Below are positions 28,010 through 37,296 of a stretch of DNA of 64,000 bases, piece after piece. Position numbers and translations under genes: made by a program. The notes below the pieces were generated by a model. It was not told the DNA's origin, searched no databases, and saw only the letters and a program-made list of their open reading frames with translations. Within the stretch, counting starts at the first letter, position 1. Each line of letters starts with the position of its first letter. Location of the stretch: assembly GCA_016235815.1 (NCBI GenBank), contig JACRIM010000021.1, forward strand, positions 1 to 64,000, read 5' to 3'. The stretch is from Planctomycetota bacterium (GTDB lineage: Bacteria; Planctomycetota; Phycisphaerae; UBA1845; UTPLA1).

Positions 28010-29419
28010 TTACCTCGCAGATTCGATGGCCTTGCAGATTTCGTCGATGTTGTCGGGGACGCGGATAGGGAGGTTGGCGTTGCGGCCGGTTGGTTTTGAT
28101 GCGCTGGGCGAGACGGAGACGCCTTTGGTGTCGATACCGGTGTGGTATTTTACCGTGGCGTCGGGGTCTTTTAGAGCGTGGCCGGTGAGGATGCAGACGA
28201 CGGTGGCGTCGCGGTCAATGGTGCCGTTGGCGAGTAGTTGTCGGAGGCCGGCGACGCTGGCGGCGCTGGCGGGTTCGCAGCCGAAGCCGTGACGGCCGAC
28301 GAGGGCCTTTTCTTCGAGGATTTCATCGTCGGTGACTTCGCAGACCACGCCGTTCATGGCGTCGAGTGCCCGAAGGGCCTTGGAGAGATTCACCGGTCGG
28401 GCGATCTCAATGGCTGTGGCGATGGTGGATGCCTTGCGCCTTTGCTTGGTCATTTCGTCGTAGTGGTTGCAGACGGCGTCGCAATCCCAGTTGCCACCGT
28501 TCCAGCGAACGCCGCGACGGTTAACGAGTTCATTCAGGGTGTTTGCCCCCGCCGCGTTCACCACAGCCAGGCGCGGGATGCGCGAGACGAGGCCGAGTTG
28601 CTTTAGTTCGATCCATGCTTTGCCAAACGCGCTGGTGTTGCCGAGGTTTCCGCCGGGCACGACGATCCAATCGGGTACTTCCCACCGAAGGGCCTCGAGG
28701 ACGCGATACATGATCGTCTTCTGGCCTTCAAGGCGAAACGGATTGATCGAGTTCATCAGGTAGAGGCCGATGCGGTCGGCGGCTTCGCGGACGCGGGCCA
28801 TGCATGCGTCGAAGTCGCCGTCGATTTGGAGCGTGAGTGCGCCGTAGTCGAGGGCCTGCGAGAGTTTCCCGAATGCGATCTTGCCGGCACCGACGAAGAC
28901 GACGCCGCGCATGGGTTGGCCGTTTGAAAGGCGAGTGAGCGAGGCGTACATCGCGAGACTCGCGCTGGTGTTCCCCGTTGAAGCGCAGCCAACGCGCTGT
29001 TTACCGAGCTTGCGGGCCATGGTGAAGGCCGCGGTCATGCCGTTGTCCTTGAAGCTTCCGGAGGGGTTCATTCCTTCATATTGAAGATGCAGATTGCCCC
29101 TCTTTAGCGAAAGGCCCATCGCCGCGGCGTCCGCCGATTGCAGGATTGTTTGTCCCTCGCCGATGGTGACGAGGTCGGCGTCCGTGGCGAAGGGAAGAAG
29201 CTCGCGAAACCGCCAGACACCGGAATAGTCCATGGTGTTGTGACGCGAAGCCCATCGCTTCTCAAAGTCCGCGAGCCGGGATGGGACGGCGATTCGGCTC
29301 CAGTTGTAGGAAACATCCAGCAGTGCACCACATGTGGGGCACTGGTAAATCGGAGCATCTAGTGCGAAGGTCGCGCTGCAGGAGGGTTGAATGCATTGGA
29401 GGAAGGCCGCGTCGGTCAT
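28010..29419 (-). CDS. thrC: Threonine synthase
   Basis: Threonine synthase converts O-phosphohomoserine to threonine with pyridoxal phosphate. The 469-residue protein has an N-terminal Cys pair (CPTC, residues 27-30; C9 and C14 may complete a zinc site), the PLP lysine K124 (GSFKDNG), the substrate loop CASTGNTSASLA and the phosphate-binding PGGNLGN in the C-terminal half. From residue 211 on, the sequence is duplicated in the chimeric gene 1.56 kb downstream on the minus strand. This copy is complete and is presumably the working enzyme. Confidence 0.92.
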   Translation of the reverse strand: MTDAAFLQCIQPSCSATFALDAPIYQCPTCGALLDVSYNWSRIAVPSRLADFEKRWASRHNTMDYSGVWRFRELLPFATDADLVTIGEGQTILQSADAAAMGLSLKRGNLHLQYEGMNPSGSFKDNGMTAAFTMARKLGKQRVGCASTGNTSASLAMYASLTRLSNGQPMRGVVFVGAGKIAFGKLSQALDYGALTLQIDGDFDACMARVREAADRIGLYLMNSINPFRLEGQKTIMYRVLEALRWEVPDWIVVPGGNLGNTSAFGKAWIELKQLGLVSRIPRLAVVNAAGANTLNELVNRRGVRWNGGNWDCDAVCNHYDEMTKQRRKASTIATAIEIARPVNLSKALRALDAMNGVVCEVTDDEILEEKALVGRHGFGCEPASAASVAGLRQLLANGTIDRDATVVCILTGHALKDPDATVKYHTGIDTKGVSVSPSASKPTGRNANLPIRVPDNIDEICKAIESAR

Positions 29420-29737
29420 GGTGTGGATGGTATTCCCTTTCGTGCGAGCCGGTCAAAACGGCGCAAACTCATACCGATTAACGGGTTGCGAAAGGCCAAC
29501 CCGGTGCCGTTCCAACGTGTGAAGTTTTCCCATTTTACCTTGAGAATGCCCTACCGGTATTTTATAATTTAGCACGGCAGGTACGACGATCGAATGCAGG
29601 TTCACGACCCCCGCTGTGGAAGTCACGTCTGGTTCGTTTGGTCACCCGTCCATCCTTGGGTCCGGATGTGGATCCCTTTCGACTTGGCCCGGAAAGTGTA
29701 ACACGGGGCCGGCTGTTCGTTGTTTGGAGTTCGTAAC
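29420..29737. other. Intergenic region between thrC and the RRM gene
   Basis: This 318-base gap holds a strong promoter (29540-29568) for the RRM gene and, by implication, a leader of about 160 bases before its start. No other gene or repeat is seen. Confidence 0.6.
29540..29568 (+). promoter_or_regulatory. Sigma-70 promoter for the RRM gene (TTGAGA-N17-TATAAT)
   Basis: TTGAGA at 29540-29545 and a perfect TATAAT at 29563-29568 are 17 bases apart, and AT-rich DNA flanks them. This is the best promoter match in the window and implies a leader of about 160 bases. Confidence 0.7.
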
Positions 29738-30076
29738 GTGGGTAAGCGATTGTATGTCGGAAATCTTGCATTCTCGGTCAATGATGAGGAACTGCATCAG
29801 ATCTTTTCTGCGCATGGAAGCGTGGCCAGCGCGCAGGTCGTCTCGGATCGCGAGACCGGCCGAAGCAAGGGTTTTGGTTTCGTTGAGATGGGGTCGGATG
29901 CCGAGGCCCAGGCAGCGATTGCCGCACTGCACGGCCAGCAGCACTCGGGTCGCCCCCTGACGGTCAATGAGGCTCGACCGAAGGAAGCCCGTCCGGGTGG
30001 CGGAGGCGGCGGAGGCGGTCGTGGTGGTTGGGGTGGTGGCGGCGGCGGTCGAGGTGGCCGCGGCTCCAGTCGCTAA
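29738..30076 (+). CDS. RNA-binding protein with one RRM and Gly/Arg tail
   Basis: The 112-residue protein is a single RNA-recognition motif: RNP2 is LYVGNL (residues 4-9) and RNP1 is KGFGFVEM (about residues 46-53). The tail is nearly all Gly and Arg (residues 88-112), like eukaryotic glycine-rich RNA-binding proteins and bacterial cold-induced RRM proteins. It probably binds and remodels RNA. I chose GTG 29738 because similarity begins there and GGAG lies upstream; a TTG at 29720 is possible. A strong promoter and a long leader precede it, and a terminator follows. Confidence 0.88.
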   Translation: MGKRLYVGNLAFSVNDEELHQIFSAHGSVASAQVVSDRETGRSKGFGFVEMGSDAEAQAAIAALHGQQHSGRPLTVNEARPKEARPGGGGGGGGRGGWGGGGGGRGGRGSSR

Positions 30077-30099
30077 GCCCTGCTGAGTTTCAAAATCAT

Positions 30100-31707
30100 T
30101 TACAGCCCACCGGCGAGAGTCGATCTTGCCGGTGGGTTTTTTGTTTCGGACGCGGCTCGCACAAGCGACGGCGCGGGTCGCATGATCGTCAGATTCCCGT
30201 GCGTCGATGCCGGGATCAGATCAAGCCGTTCGCGTACATGCTCGACCAATGAAGCGTGAACCAGGGCGAGGTTGATCGGGGCACTTCCAATCTCAAGAGG
30301 CTTGCCGGGAAGGAAATCAACATACCGGATATTGGCACGCGACAGATAGGCCGCGCCGGCGAGGACGAGTTTGGTGTTGTCTCCCTCGGGGAGAATCGCG
30401 GTACAGATATCGTCGGCGATGCTCGACTGCTGCCATCGGGCGGTCTCCGTGATCTGATTCCACAAAGCCACTTGCTTATCGCGATCGTGCGGCACCCGGG
30501 CAAGACACAGCGCCAGTCCCGCAGCATGAGCGACGATCCAGATCGAAAGCGCTGCGGTAAGCACGACCCGAGCCGCCGGTCGTGACACACGTTCTTGAAA
30601 CCGCTTCGCAGCGACAAATGGATACGCAACGACGAGGGGCAGCAGCGGCACAACAAAACGTGTCCCTTCGTCATACGGCCAGAGTGCGAGCATCGAGAGT
30701 GTGATGAGCAGATATACATCGGAGGCGGTTCGTTGAGTTGTCGCGAGGACAATGCCCACGATGATCACTCCCCCACCGATGAGCCAGGTGGTCGGTGCAT
30801 CGAACGGAGGCTGAAAGAGTCGCCACGCAAGGTCACCGGGAATCAGCAGCGCTTTAAGGGCGGCAAGCCGCTTGGGGCCGACGCGAGCCAGGCGTTCGAC
30901 CTGTAGCGTTACACCCGTGGAATCCGTGAACTCGGCTTCGCGGGCGTGGGACCACGCGTGTTGATAACCAAAGGTGGTGGGATAGTCCGATTGACGAAGC
31001 TCCCACGCGGCAAGCGGGAGGATCGTGGAGAGGGTGAGTGCGGCGACAAAGCCCATGCGAAATCGCGTTGATCGATCTGGAAGCTGCCATGCGGCGAGGA
31101 TCATCGCCGGGAGTATGGCGATTCCCATCGTGCGAATGAACACGACGGCGGCCGTGGCAAGCCCTGCAAACACGGCGTCCCGATGACCCCGTACGCCCTG
31201 TGTGGCCCATCGTTGGCAGCGCAATAGCAAGAGGCAGACGCCGGCGGTGAAGAGTGGCTCGGACAGCGGCGTGAACGAAAGCCGGAGTAGGACCGGGCTG
31301 CCCGCGACAAGCAGCCCCGCGAACCACGCGAAGCGCGATCCAATACGCCGGCGGTGAAGGTAATACGTGGCGACGGCGGAGCACGTGACAGCCACCATGC
31401 TCAAAAGACGGATTGCCAGCACCGGCGTCTGGCCGAACAACAGAATGAGCGGGGCAAGGAGCGCCGGATAGCCCGGTGGCACATTGACACGCTCCGCCGG
31501 GAAGCCGCCGGTCTCTGCAAGAAAGCGTGCGTGACGCAGGAATGAGAAACAGTCCGTTGACCAGCCGCACCACGAGCCGATGGTCGGCACAGCGACAAGC
31601 AGGGAAAAAACGATGATCGTGCCGATCGCGAAGCGTTCGCCGTGCGACCCGACCATCGGCAAATCTTGCCGGGAGATCGACGCGTGGTTTGGTTCATGAA
31701 AGGGCAT
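30100..31707 (-). CDS. GT-C type glycosyltransferase, membrane protein
   Basis: A polytopic membrane protein of about 535 residues with around ten hydrophobic helices. It carries the architecture of glycosyltransferase family 39-like proteins (dolichyl-phosphate mannosyl transferase type), with VPPGYPALLAPLILLFGQTP and SFTPLSEPLF. It should move sugars from a lipid carrier to a substrate at the outer face of the membrane. The start is uncertain: the frame is open to GTG 31758, and ATG 31707 or 31656 are both plausible. It ends inside the RRM terminator. Confidence 0.65.
   Translation of the reverse strand: MPFHEPNHASISRQDLPMVGSHGERFAIGTIIVFSLLVAVPTIGSWCGWSTDCFSFLRHARFLAETGGFPAERVNVPPGYPALLAPLILLFGQTPVLAIRLLSMVAVTCSAVATYYLHRRRIGSRFAWFAGLLVAGSPVLLRLSFTPLSEPLFTAGVCLLLLRCQRWATQGVRGHRDAVFAGLATAAVVFIRTMGIAILPAMILAAWQLPDRSTRFRMGFVAALTLSTILPLAAWELRQSDYPTTFGYQHAWSHAREAEFTDSTGVTLQVERLARVGPKRLAALKALLIPGDLAWRLFQPPFDAPTTWLIGGGVIIVGIVLATTQRTASDVYLLITLSMLALWPYDEGTRFVVPLLPLVVAYPFVAAKRFQERVSRPAARVVLTAALSIWIVAHAAGLALCLARVPHDRDKQVALWNQITETARWQQSSIADDICTAILPEGDNTKLVLAGAAYLSRANIRYVDFLPGKPLEIGSAPINLALVHASLVEHVRERLDLIPASTHGNLTIMRPAPSLVRAASETKNPPARSTLAGGL
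30106..30142 (+). terminator. Rho-independent terminator after the RRM gene
   Basis: A nine-pair stem (CCCACCGGC/GCCGGTGGG) with a 13-base loop is followed by TTTTTT. It ends the RRM transcript. The last codons of the convergent membrane protein gene (stop at 30100) run through it, so the terminator sequence is also coding on the other strand. Confidence 0.85.
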
Positions 31708-31842
31708 GAGACACTCATCAATCGGCGGAACGGTGCGATCGGGGCAACCTGAGTCCACGATATTCCCGCACAGAATGGCGAGAAGCCGATATCAACACGG
31801 GCGCTGTGGCAAAGCCCGGCGCCGGTGCGGAGACTACCAGTC

Positions 31843-32367
31843 ATGGTTCGACGACGGAATGGATTCTCGACGGCCGTGATCGCGGCGTGTCTTTGTCCGC
31901 TTGCGGCCTGCGTTCCTGACAAGCCGCGGCTCAATAGTCCCCCGGTCGGTTACTCCGAGCCGCAGCATCCCATGAGCGAGTATTTCGCCTATCACAACGA
32001 TCAGGGGATGATCCACGACTTGTCATTGGCGGATATTCACTTCGTCCCACACACCACCGAACTCTCGGCAACCGGACAGGCCCGGCTCGAACGCTACGCC
32101 GAACTGCTCGCGACGCGCGGCGGAACCATTCACTATGACCCGACGGAAAAAAACGAAAAGATCGTAAAGGCCCGGATCGATGCGGCGAATGAGTTTCTGA
32201 AGCAGACATCGCCGGGCACCAAGACGATTACCGTCGCGCTCGGCATTGCCGGAGGTCGCGGCATGGGTTCGAAAGAGGCAAGTCTGGGCAAGGAAGTGGC
32301 CAAGCAGCCGGAGACCCGGCAGCGGGCCTACCGTCTGAATGTTGAAGGCAAGTCGACCAGCAATTGA
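31843..32367 (+). CDS. Lipoprotein with OmpA-like domain
   Basis: The 174-residue protein has a signal peptide with lipobox LAAC at about residue 21. The remainder resembles an OmpA C-terminal-like domain, with IHFVPHTTELSATGQARLERYAELLATR in place of the usual peptidoglycan-contact strand and helix. If correct, it is an outer-membrane lipoprotein that may touch the cell wall. It ends 5 bases before the next lipoprotein gene, so the two form an operon. Confidence 0.6.
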   Translation: MVRRRNGFSTAVIAACLCPLAACVPDKPRLNSPPVGYSEPQHPMSEYFAYHNDQGMIHDLSLADIHFVPHTTELSATGQARLERYAELLATRGGTIHYDPTEKNEKIVKARIDAANEFLKQTSPGTKTITVALGIAGGRGMGSKEASLGKEVAKQPETRQRAYRLNVEGKSTSN

Positions 32368-32372
32368 GACCT

Positions 32373-33170
32373 ATGAATCAAACCGCACGCCTGTGTTTGT
32401 TCTTACTCATTCCGCTGATGGGCGGCGGCTGCACATCGCTGCTCGGCGACAAGGTGGCCGACAGCAAAGCGAAAAAGAGAGAGGCCGAGAAGCCAACGCC
32501 GCAAGAAACGGCCTTGCGTGCTCCGGCTCCGCGAATCAGCCCCAACACTCACCTGGTCGCGGGGCAGATGCTTGAACGACAAGGTGACTTCGCCGGCGCG
32601 GTCGAGCAGTATGAGAAGGTGGTCATCGCCGACCCTCGTCAGCCCGAGGGGTACAACCGCATCGGAATCGTTTATCAGAAAATGAATCGATTCGCCGATG
32701 CGGATCAGATTTTTCGAAAGGGACTGGTCGCCGCCCCCGGTTCGGCCATGCTGCACAACAATCTCGGGTTCAATTTCCTGCAACAAAAGCAATTCGAGGA
32801 GGCGGAGAAGTCATTCCGTGATGCACTGGCGCTGTCTCCGCAGTTCAAGCGTGCCCGAATGAACCTCGGTATCGTGCTGGCTCACCAGGGTCGATTCGAC
32901 GATGGCGTGGGTGAATTCGCCAAGGTAGTACCGGTGGACGTGGCACACTTCAACGTCGCCGCCGTCGCTATGCAGACCGGAAATTTCCCACAGTGTGAGA
33001 AATCGCTTCGGCAAGCCCTCAGCATCAACCCGAATTGCCCCGGGGCGAAGGAACAGTTGCAGCGCGTGACACGCCTTGCGGCGAGCACCCCCTCCAAAAC
33101 GCCCACGCAGCCGATGAAACCACTCTCCCCACTGGCGGGAAACGCAGGGCAAGAAACTGGCTCTCCGTAA
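32373..33170 (+). CDS. TPR lipoprotein
   Basis: The 265-residue protein has a lipobox (GGGC, residue 18) after MNQTARLCLFLLIPLM. The body consists of tetratricopeptide repeats between residues 60 and 230 (for example QLEEAEKSFRDALALSPQFKRARMNLG-type units), and the C-terminus is Pro/Thr/Ser-rich. It is probably a scaffold in the envelope, resembling the TadD/PilF group of TPR lipoproteins; no pilus genes are nearby. It follows the OmpA-like lipoprotein directly. Confidence 0.75.
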   Translation: MNQTARLCLFLLIPLMGGGCTSLLGDKVADSKAKKREAEKPTPQETALRAPAPRISPNTHLVAGQMLERQGDFAGAVEQYEKVVIADPRQPEGYNRIGIVYQKMNRFADADQIFRKGLVAAPGSAMLHNNLGFNFLQQKQFEEAEKSFRDALALSPQFKRARMNLGIVLAHQGRFDDGVGEFAKVVPVDVAHFNVAAVAMQTGNFPQCEKSLRQALSINPNCPGAKEQLQRVTRLAASTPSKTPTQPMKPLSPLAGNAGQETGSP

Positions 33171-33260
33171 CACAGTGTCATGATCGCCGAGGATCCAAAC
33201 AGCGGTTATTTGACATCGATTCCCGCTAGTTCTATTGTTTCCTCGTTCGACCGATGACTC

Positions 33261-34292
33261 ATGGAGGAGTGCTTCCGCGTGTTTCCGGGGTTGCCTGACA
33301 ATGCGGTTCGAGGTCTGAACGTCGCGGCCGATCGCTCGCGACAATGGGCCGGCTATCTTTGGCAGCATGGATTTCGTCTCGTTACCGCCCTTCTGGTCGC
33401 GTTTGTGATCTTCACCGCGGCGCGACAAGTTCCTTCCGGAGGTGGCAAGGCGACGCCGGCGCTGGCTCCTGCAAATACCTACCTTGCCGACGCTCCCAAG
33501 CCAATTGACTGGCCTCAGCAATATCACTGGCTTTCCAAACGAGGCCGCGCGAAGTATGAACCACTGAGTACCCGAATCGCGCCGCCCGAGGGTTATGCGC
33601 GCGTCAACGTCGCGAGCGGAAGCTTTGCGGATTGGCTCCGGCATCTTCCCGTCGGCGCGAACGATCGGCCGGTGACGAATTCACGGAAACAAACGGTGTT
33701 TCAGCCCGGCGATGCTCGCGTTGCGGCCGTGATTGATTTGCAACCGGGTGCTGGGAATCTTCTGCTCTCCCCTGCGATGATGGTGCGACTGCGGGCGGAG
33801 TATCTGTGGGCGGCAAATCAACCGGAGCAACTGGCGTTTCACTACACGAGCGGACACCTGGCAAAATGGACGGACTGGGCGGCAGGTTCGCGACCGACGG
33901 TCCATGGAAAACAGGTCGCTTTTAAGAAAGACCGCCCCGAGGATCATTCGCGGGACAATTTCTGCGGATTTCTCGAAACGGTTTTTCGATACACCACGGT
34001 CTACAGCCTGCTGCAGGATATGGATAAGACGGAGTCTGCAAGCATTGCGGCAGGCGATGTGTTCATCACGACCGGCAAAGGCGGCCACGCGGTGATGGTG
34101 CTGGACGTCGTGGCGAACAAAGAGGGACGCGTGAAAGTCCTGCTCGGCCAAGGCGGGAATCCGGCTCAGACGTTTCATGTTCTGCGTGCTGAGGACGGCG
34201 ACGCGTGGTTCAAGGTGTCGCCGGCGAACGGTATCCGCGTGAATGAGAAACTGACCTTGCGAATGAAGGACCTGCGCCACTGGAAGTCGTAG
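33261..34292 (+). CDS. DUF4846 family protein
   Basis: The 343-residue protein has one membrane helix (about residues 38-54) and then a domain with GYARVNVASGSFADWLRHLP, AAVIDLQPG and GDVFITTGKGGHAVMVLDV, the conserved signatures of DUF4846 (PF16138). The His in GGHAV and a Cys in DNFCGF are candidate catalytic residues, and the fold resembles amidase-type proteins, but no function is known to me. It is preceded by 90 bases with no feature, and is convergent with polA. Confidence 0.7.
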   Translation: MEECFRVFPGLPDNAVRGLNVAADRSRQWAGYLWQHGFRLVTALLVAFVIFTAARQVPSGGGKATPALAPANTYLADAPKPIDWPQQYHWLSKRGRAKYEPLSTRIAPPEGYARVNVASGSFADWLRHLPVGANDRPVTNSRKQTVFQPGDARVAAVIDLQPGAGNLLLSPAMMVRLRAEYLWAANQPEQLAFHYTSGHLAKWTDWAAGSRPTVHGKQVAFKKDRPEDHSRDNFCGFLETVFRYTTVYSLLQDMDKTESASIAAGDVFITTGKGGHAVMVLDVVANKEGRVKVLLGQGGNPAQTFHVLRAEDGDAWFKVSPANGIRVNEKLTLRMKDLRHWKS

Positions 34293-34325
34293 CCGTCGCG
34301 ATCATTCCGGTCCGCACGGCAGACC

Positions 34326-37247
34326 CTACGCCCCCCCCGCATCAAGCCAGTTCTTACCCCATCCGACATCCACCTTTACCGGTACACCAATCGGCAGGGC
34401 TGCGGACATCTCATCGCGAATCATCGCGGCTTCTTGCTCAACGCTTGCGATCGGCGTCTCGAAGACGAGTTCGTCGTGAACCTGAATCAACATGCGCGAT
34501 GGGCGGTTCTCCTTTTCAATCCGCCGGTGAATGCGAATCATGGCCAGTTTTATCATGTCGGCCGCCGTCCCTTGCACGACCGTGTTCACGGCGAGACGCT
34601 CGGCGGCGTTGCGGGCCGTTTGATTGCGTGAAGCGATGTCGGCGATGGTGCGACGACGGCCGAGGAGTGTTTTCACATAGCCGTGGCGCTTGGCATGGGC
34701 AACGCAGGAGTCGAGGAAGCCGCGTATCTTCGGGTAGCGAGCGAAGTAGCGATCAATGAACTCGCGGGCCTCAGTGACGGGCATGCCGGTCTGGCGTGCA
34801 AGGCCGAAAGCGGATTGGCCGTAGATGATGCCGAAGTTGACGGTCTTGGCCTGTGCTCGCTGGTCTTTGGTCACGGCATCGAGTGGGATACTGTGTATCT
34901 GCGAGGCGACGAAGGCGTGAATGTCGCGGTCGTCGCGGAAGGCGGCGGAGAGGGCCTCATCGCCGCAGAAGTGAGCGAGGACGCGAAGTTCTATTTGTGA
35001 GTAATCGGCTTTCAGCAGAACGCAATCCGCCGCACCCGGGACGAACGCTCTGCGGATCTGTGCACCGACCTCCGTGCGGATCGGGATGTTCTGCAGATTC
35101 GGCTCGCTGCAGGAGAGACGGCCCGTCACCGCGCCGGTTTGGTGGAAGATGGGGTGGATGCGGTTGGTCCTCGGGTGGACCATTTCGGGCAAGGCGTCGA
35201 CGTACGTGCCTTTGAGCTTGGTAAGTTCGCGGTATTCGAGGAGCAGCTTGGGGATGGGGTCATCTGTTTCGGCGGCCAGTGTGTCGAGGACTTCGGCGTC
35301 GGTGGAGCGGCCGGTTTTGGTGTGCTTGACGACGCGGAGCTTGCGAACATCGAAGAGAATCTCGGCGAGCTGCTGTGTAGAGTTCAAGTTGAATGGACGG
35401 CCGGCGATGTCGTGGATTTCGCGTTCGAGGTCGGCCTGACGGTCGGCCATCTGGCCGCTGATCTTCGCGAGCAGGTCGGTGTCGAGGGCAACGCCGCGAT
35501 ATTCCATTTCGGCGAGAACCGATACAAGCGGCATCTCCACATCGCGGAAAAGGGCGAGCAATTCCGGCTCGGTGAAACGCTTTTCGAGGGCCTCGCGTAG
35601 TCGCCACGCAACGTCGGCGTCTTCGCAGGCGTAGGTCGAGACGCGCTCGATCGGTACTTCGTCGAAGCGAATCTGCTTGCGGCCGGCGCCGATGACGTCC
35701 TCCGTGCTGATCTTTCTGAAGCCGAGCACTTCAGCGGCGAGGCCGTCGATGCCGTGGGAGCGACGCGAGGAATCCTGCACGAAGCTGGCGAGCATGGTGT
35801 CGAAATCGACGCCGGCGACTTTGATGCCTGCGCCGTGAAGCACGACCATGTCGAATTTGACGTTCTGGCCGCATTTGCGGATCGACGGGTTTGCGAAGAT
35901 GGGGCCGAGGTGTTCACGCACCGCTTCGAGCGGGACGGTGCGGCCGAGGCCGCGGACGGGGATGTAGTACGCCTTGCCCGGTTCCCATGCGATGCTGATG
36001 CCGACCATGTCGGCGTAGGACGGGCGAACAGCCCAGTCGGGATTGTCTGCGCGGGTCTCGGTGTCGAAGGCGAATGATTTGACGGCGGCCAATTTCTCGG
36101 CAAGCTCGCGGAGGGCTTGGGTGGTGTCGATCAGGTGGTAGTCGCCGGTGACGGATTGTATTGAGGTTGATGCGGTGTCGCCGTCGTCGGTGGCTGTGTC
36201 GTCGTCGCCGCCGAAGAGGGAGCCTTGGGGGTCGATGGGTTGTTTGGTTTTTTGCTTTGCTGGGGGACGATTGCTTGATTGATCAGGCGCGACGTCGCTT
36301 TTCACAGAACCGCTTGCCCGCCGCGGCGGATCTTCGACTGACGCGTGCGGCTCGTCGGGGCGCGGCGAGTCGGTGGGAGCTTGAGCGGTTTTGTCGGCCA
36401 CGCGGTCGAGCAGGCGACGCAGGCCGAGTTCGTCGAGGAGGGCCGCGGCGGCAGAGGGCTTAAAGCGGCTTACGTCGGCTGCCGCCAAGTCGAAATCGAT
36501 GGGCACGTCGGGCAGGAGCGTGACGAGTTTTCGCACGGTGTCTTGGCGTTCGCGGAAGGCGAGGACGTTTTCCCGCATCTTTGGCGTCAGTTCATCCGCG
36601 TGGTCGATGATGCTTTGCACGCTGCCGTATTTTTTCAGCAGATCGGCGGCCTTCTTGGGACCGATGCCGACGACGCCCTTGATGTTGTCGGTGCTGTCGC
36701 CCATGAGCATCTGGGCCTCGACGGCGAGGTCGGGGCCGTAACCTTTCTCGGCGAGCACGGCGGCGGCGTCGATGACGCGATCCTTGCCGGGGTCGTACAT
36801 GCGGACGTGATCGGTGAGGAGTTGGTCGAGGTCTTTGTCGCGGCTGACGAGGTAGACGTCGCAATCCGGGCCGGCGTGGCGGGCGCAGAGCGTGGCCATA
36901 ATGTCGTCGGCTTCGTAACGCTTCATTCGCAGGATCGGGATTTCCATTTTCTCGAGGATGGTGACGATTCGCTCGATCTGCGGCGGCAGGTCTTCGGGTG
37001 CTGGGTCGCGGTGGGCCTTGTATTCGGGATCGATCTCGACGCGAAAGACGGATTCGTCGCCGACGTCGAGCGTGACGGCGAGGTAGTCGGGCTTCTTGTC
37101 GCGCAGGAGATTGAGGATCATCTGGGTGAAGACGTGGATGGCCCGCGTCGGCTCGCCGCGCGGGGAGGTGAGTTGGGCGAAGGGGGCGTAGTAGGCGCGG
37201 TAGATCTGGGCGTGGCCGTCGATGAGGTAGAGGGTTTTTCGCGCCAT
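34326..37247 (-). CDS. polA: DNA polymerase I
   Basis: Family A polymerase, 973 residues, with all three activities. Residues 1-300 are the 5'-3' nuclease (LIDGHAQIYRAYYAPF). Residues 300-385 are a low-complexity linker that contains a 22-base intergenic repeat (see 36317-36338). Residues 395-560 are the 3'-5' exonuclease with FDTETR and a later YACEDAD site. The C-terminal part is the polymerase, with motif A DYSQIELRVLAHF, motif B RAQAKTVNFGIIYGQ and motif C VHDEL. The start ATG 37247 is where similarity begins; the frame continues 30 codons upstream without similarity. Confidence 0.95.
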   Translation of the reverse strand: MARKTLYLIDGHAQIYRAYYAPFAQLTSPRGEPTRAIHVFTQMILNLLRDKKPDYLAVTLDVGDESVFRVEIDPEYKAHRDPAPEDLPPQIERIVTILEKMEIPILRMKRYEADDIMATLCARHAGPDCDVYLVSRDKDLDQLLTDHVRMYDPGKDRVIDAAAVLAEKGYGPDLAVEAQMLMGDSTDNIKGVVGIGPKKAADLLKKYGSVQSIIDHADELTPKMRENVLAFRERQDTVRKLVTLLPDVPIDFDLAAADVSRFKPSAAAALLDELGLRRLLDRVADKTAQAPTDSPRPDEPHASVEDPPRRASGSVKSDVAPDQSSNRPPAKQKTKQPIDPQGSLFGGDDDTATDDGDTASTSIQSVTGDYHLIDTTQALRELAEKLAAVKSFAFDTETRADNPDWAVRPSYADMVGISIAWEPGKAYYIPVRGLGRTVPLEAVREHLGPIFANPSIRKCGQNVKFDMVVLHGAGIKVAGVDFDTMLASFVQDSSRRSHGIDGLAAEVLGFRKISTEDVIGAGRKQIRFDEVPIERVSTYACEDADVAWRLREALEKRFTEPELLALFRDVEMPLVSVLAEMEYRGVALDTDLLAKISGQMADRQADLEREIHDIAGRPFNLNSTQQLAEILFDVRKLRVVKHTKTGRSTDAEVLDTLAAETDDPIPKLLLEYRELTKLKGTYVDALPEMVHPRTNRIHPIFHQTGAVTGRLSCSEPNLQNIPIRTEVGAQIRRAFVPGAADCVLLKADYSQIELRVLAHFCGDEALSAAFRDDRDIHAFVASQIHSIPLDAVTKDQRAQAKTVNFGIIYGQSAFGLARQTGMPVTEAREFIDRYFARYPKIRGFLDSCVAHAKRHGYVKTLLGRRRTIADIASRNQTARNAAERLAVNTVVQGTAADMIKLAMIRIHRRIEKENRPSRMLIQVHDELVFETPIASVEQEAAMIRDEMSAALPIGVPVKVDVGWGKNWLDAGGA

Positions 37248-37296
37248 GGGGCGTTTGTCGTGGGAAATGGGGGGCGTGTCAATCCGCTTGATTGGT

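Noticed and set aside
29990-30076. GGC/GGT-rich repeat in the RRM gene as a repeat element
   Set aside because: It encodes the Gly/Arg tail in frame and is explained by the protein.
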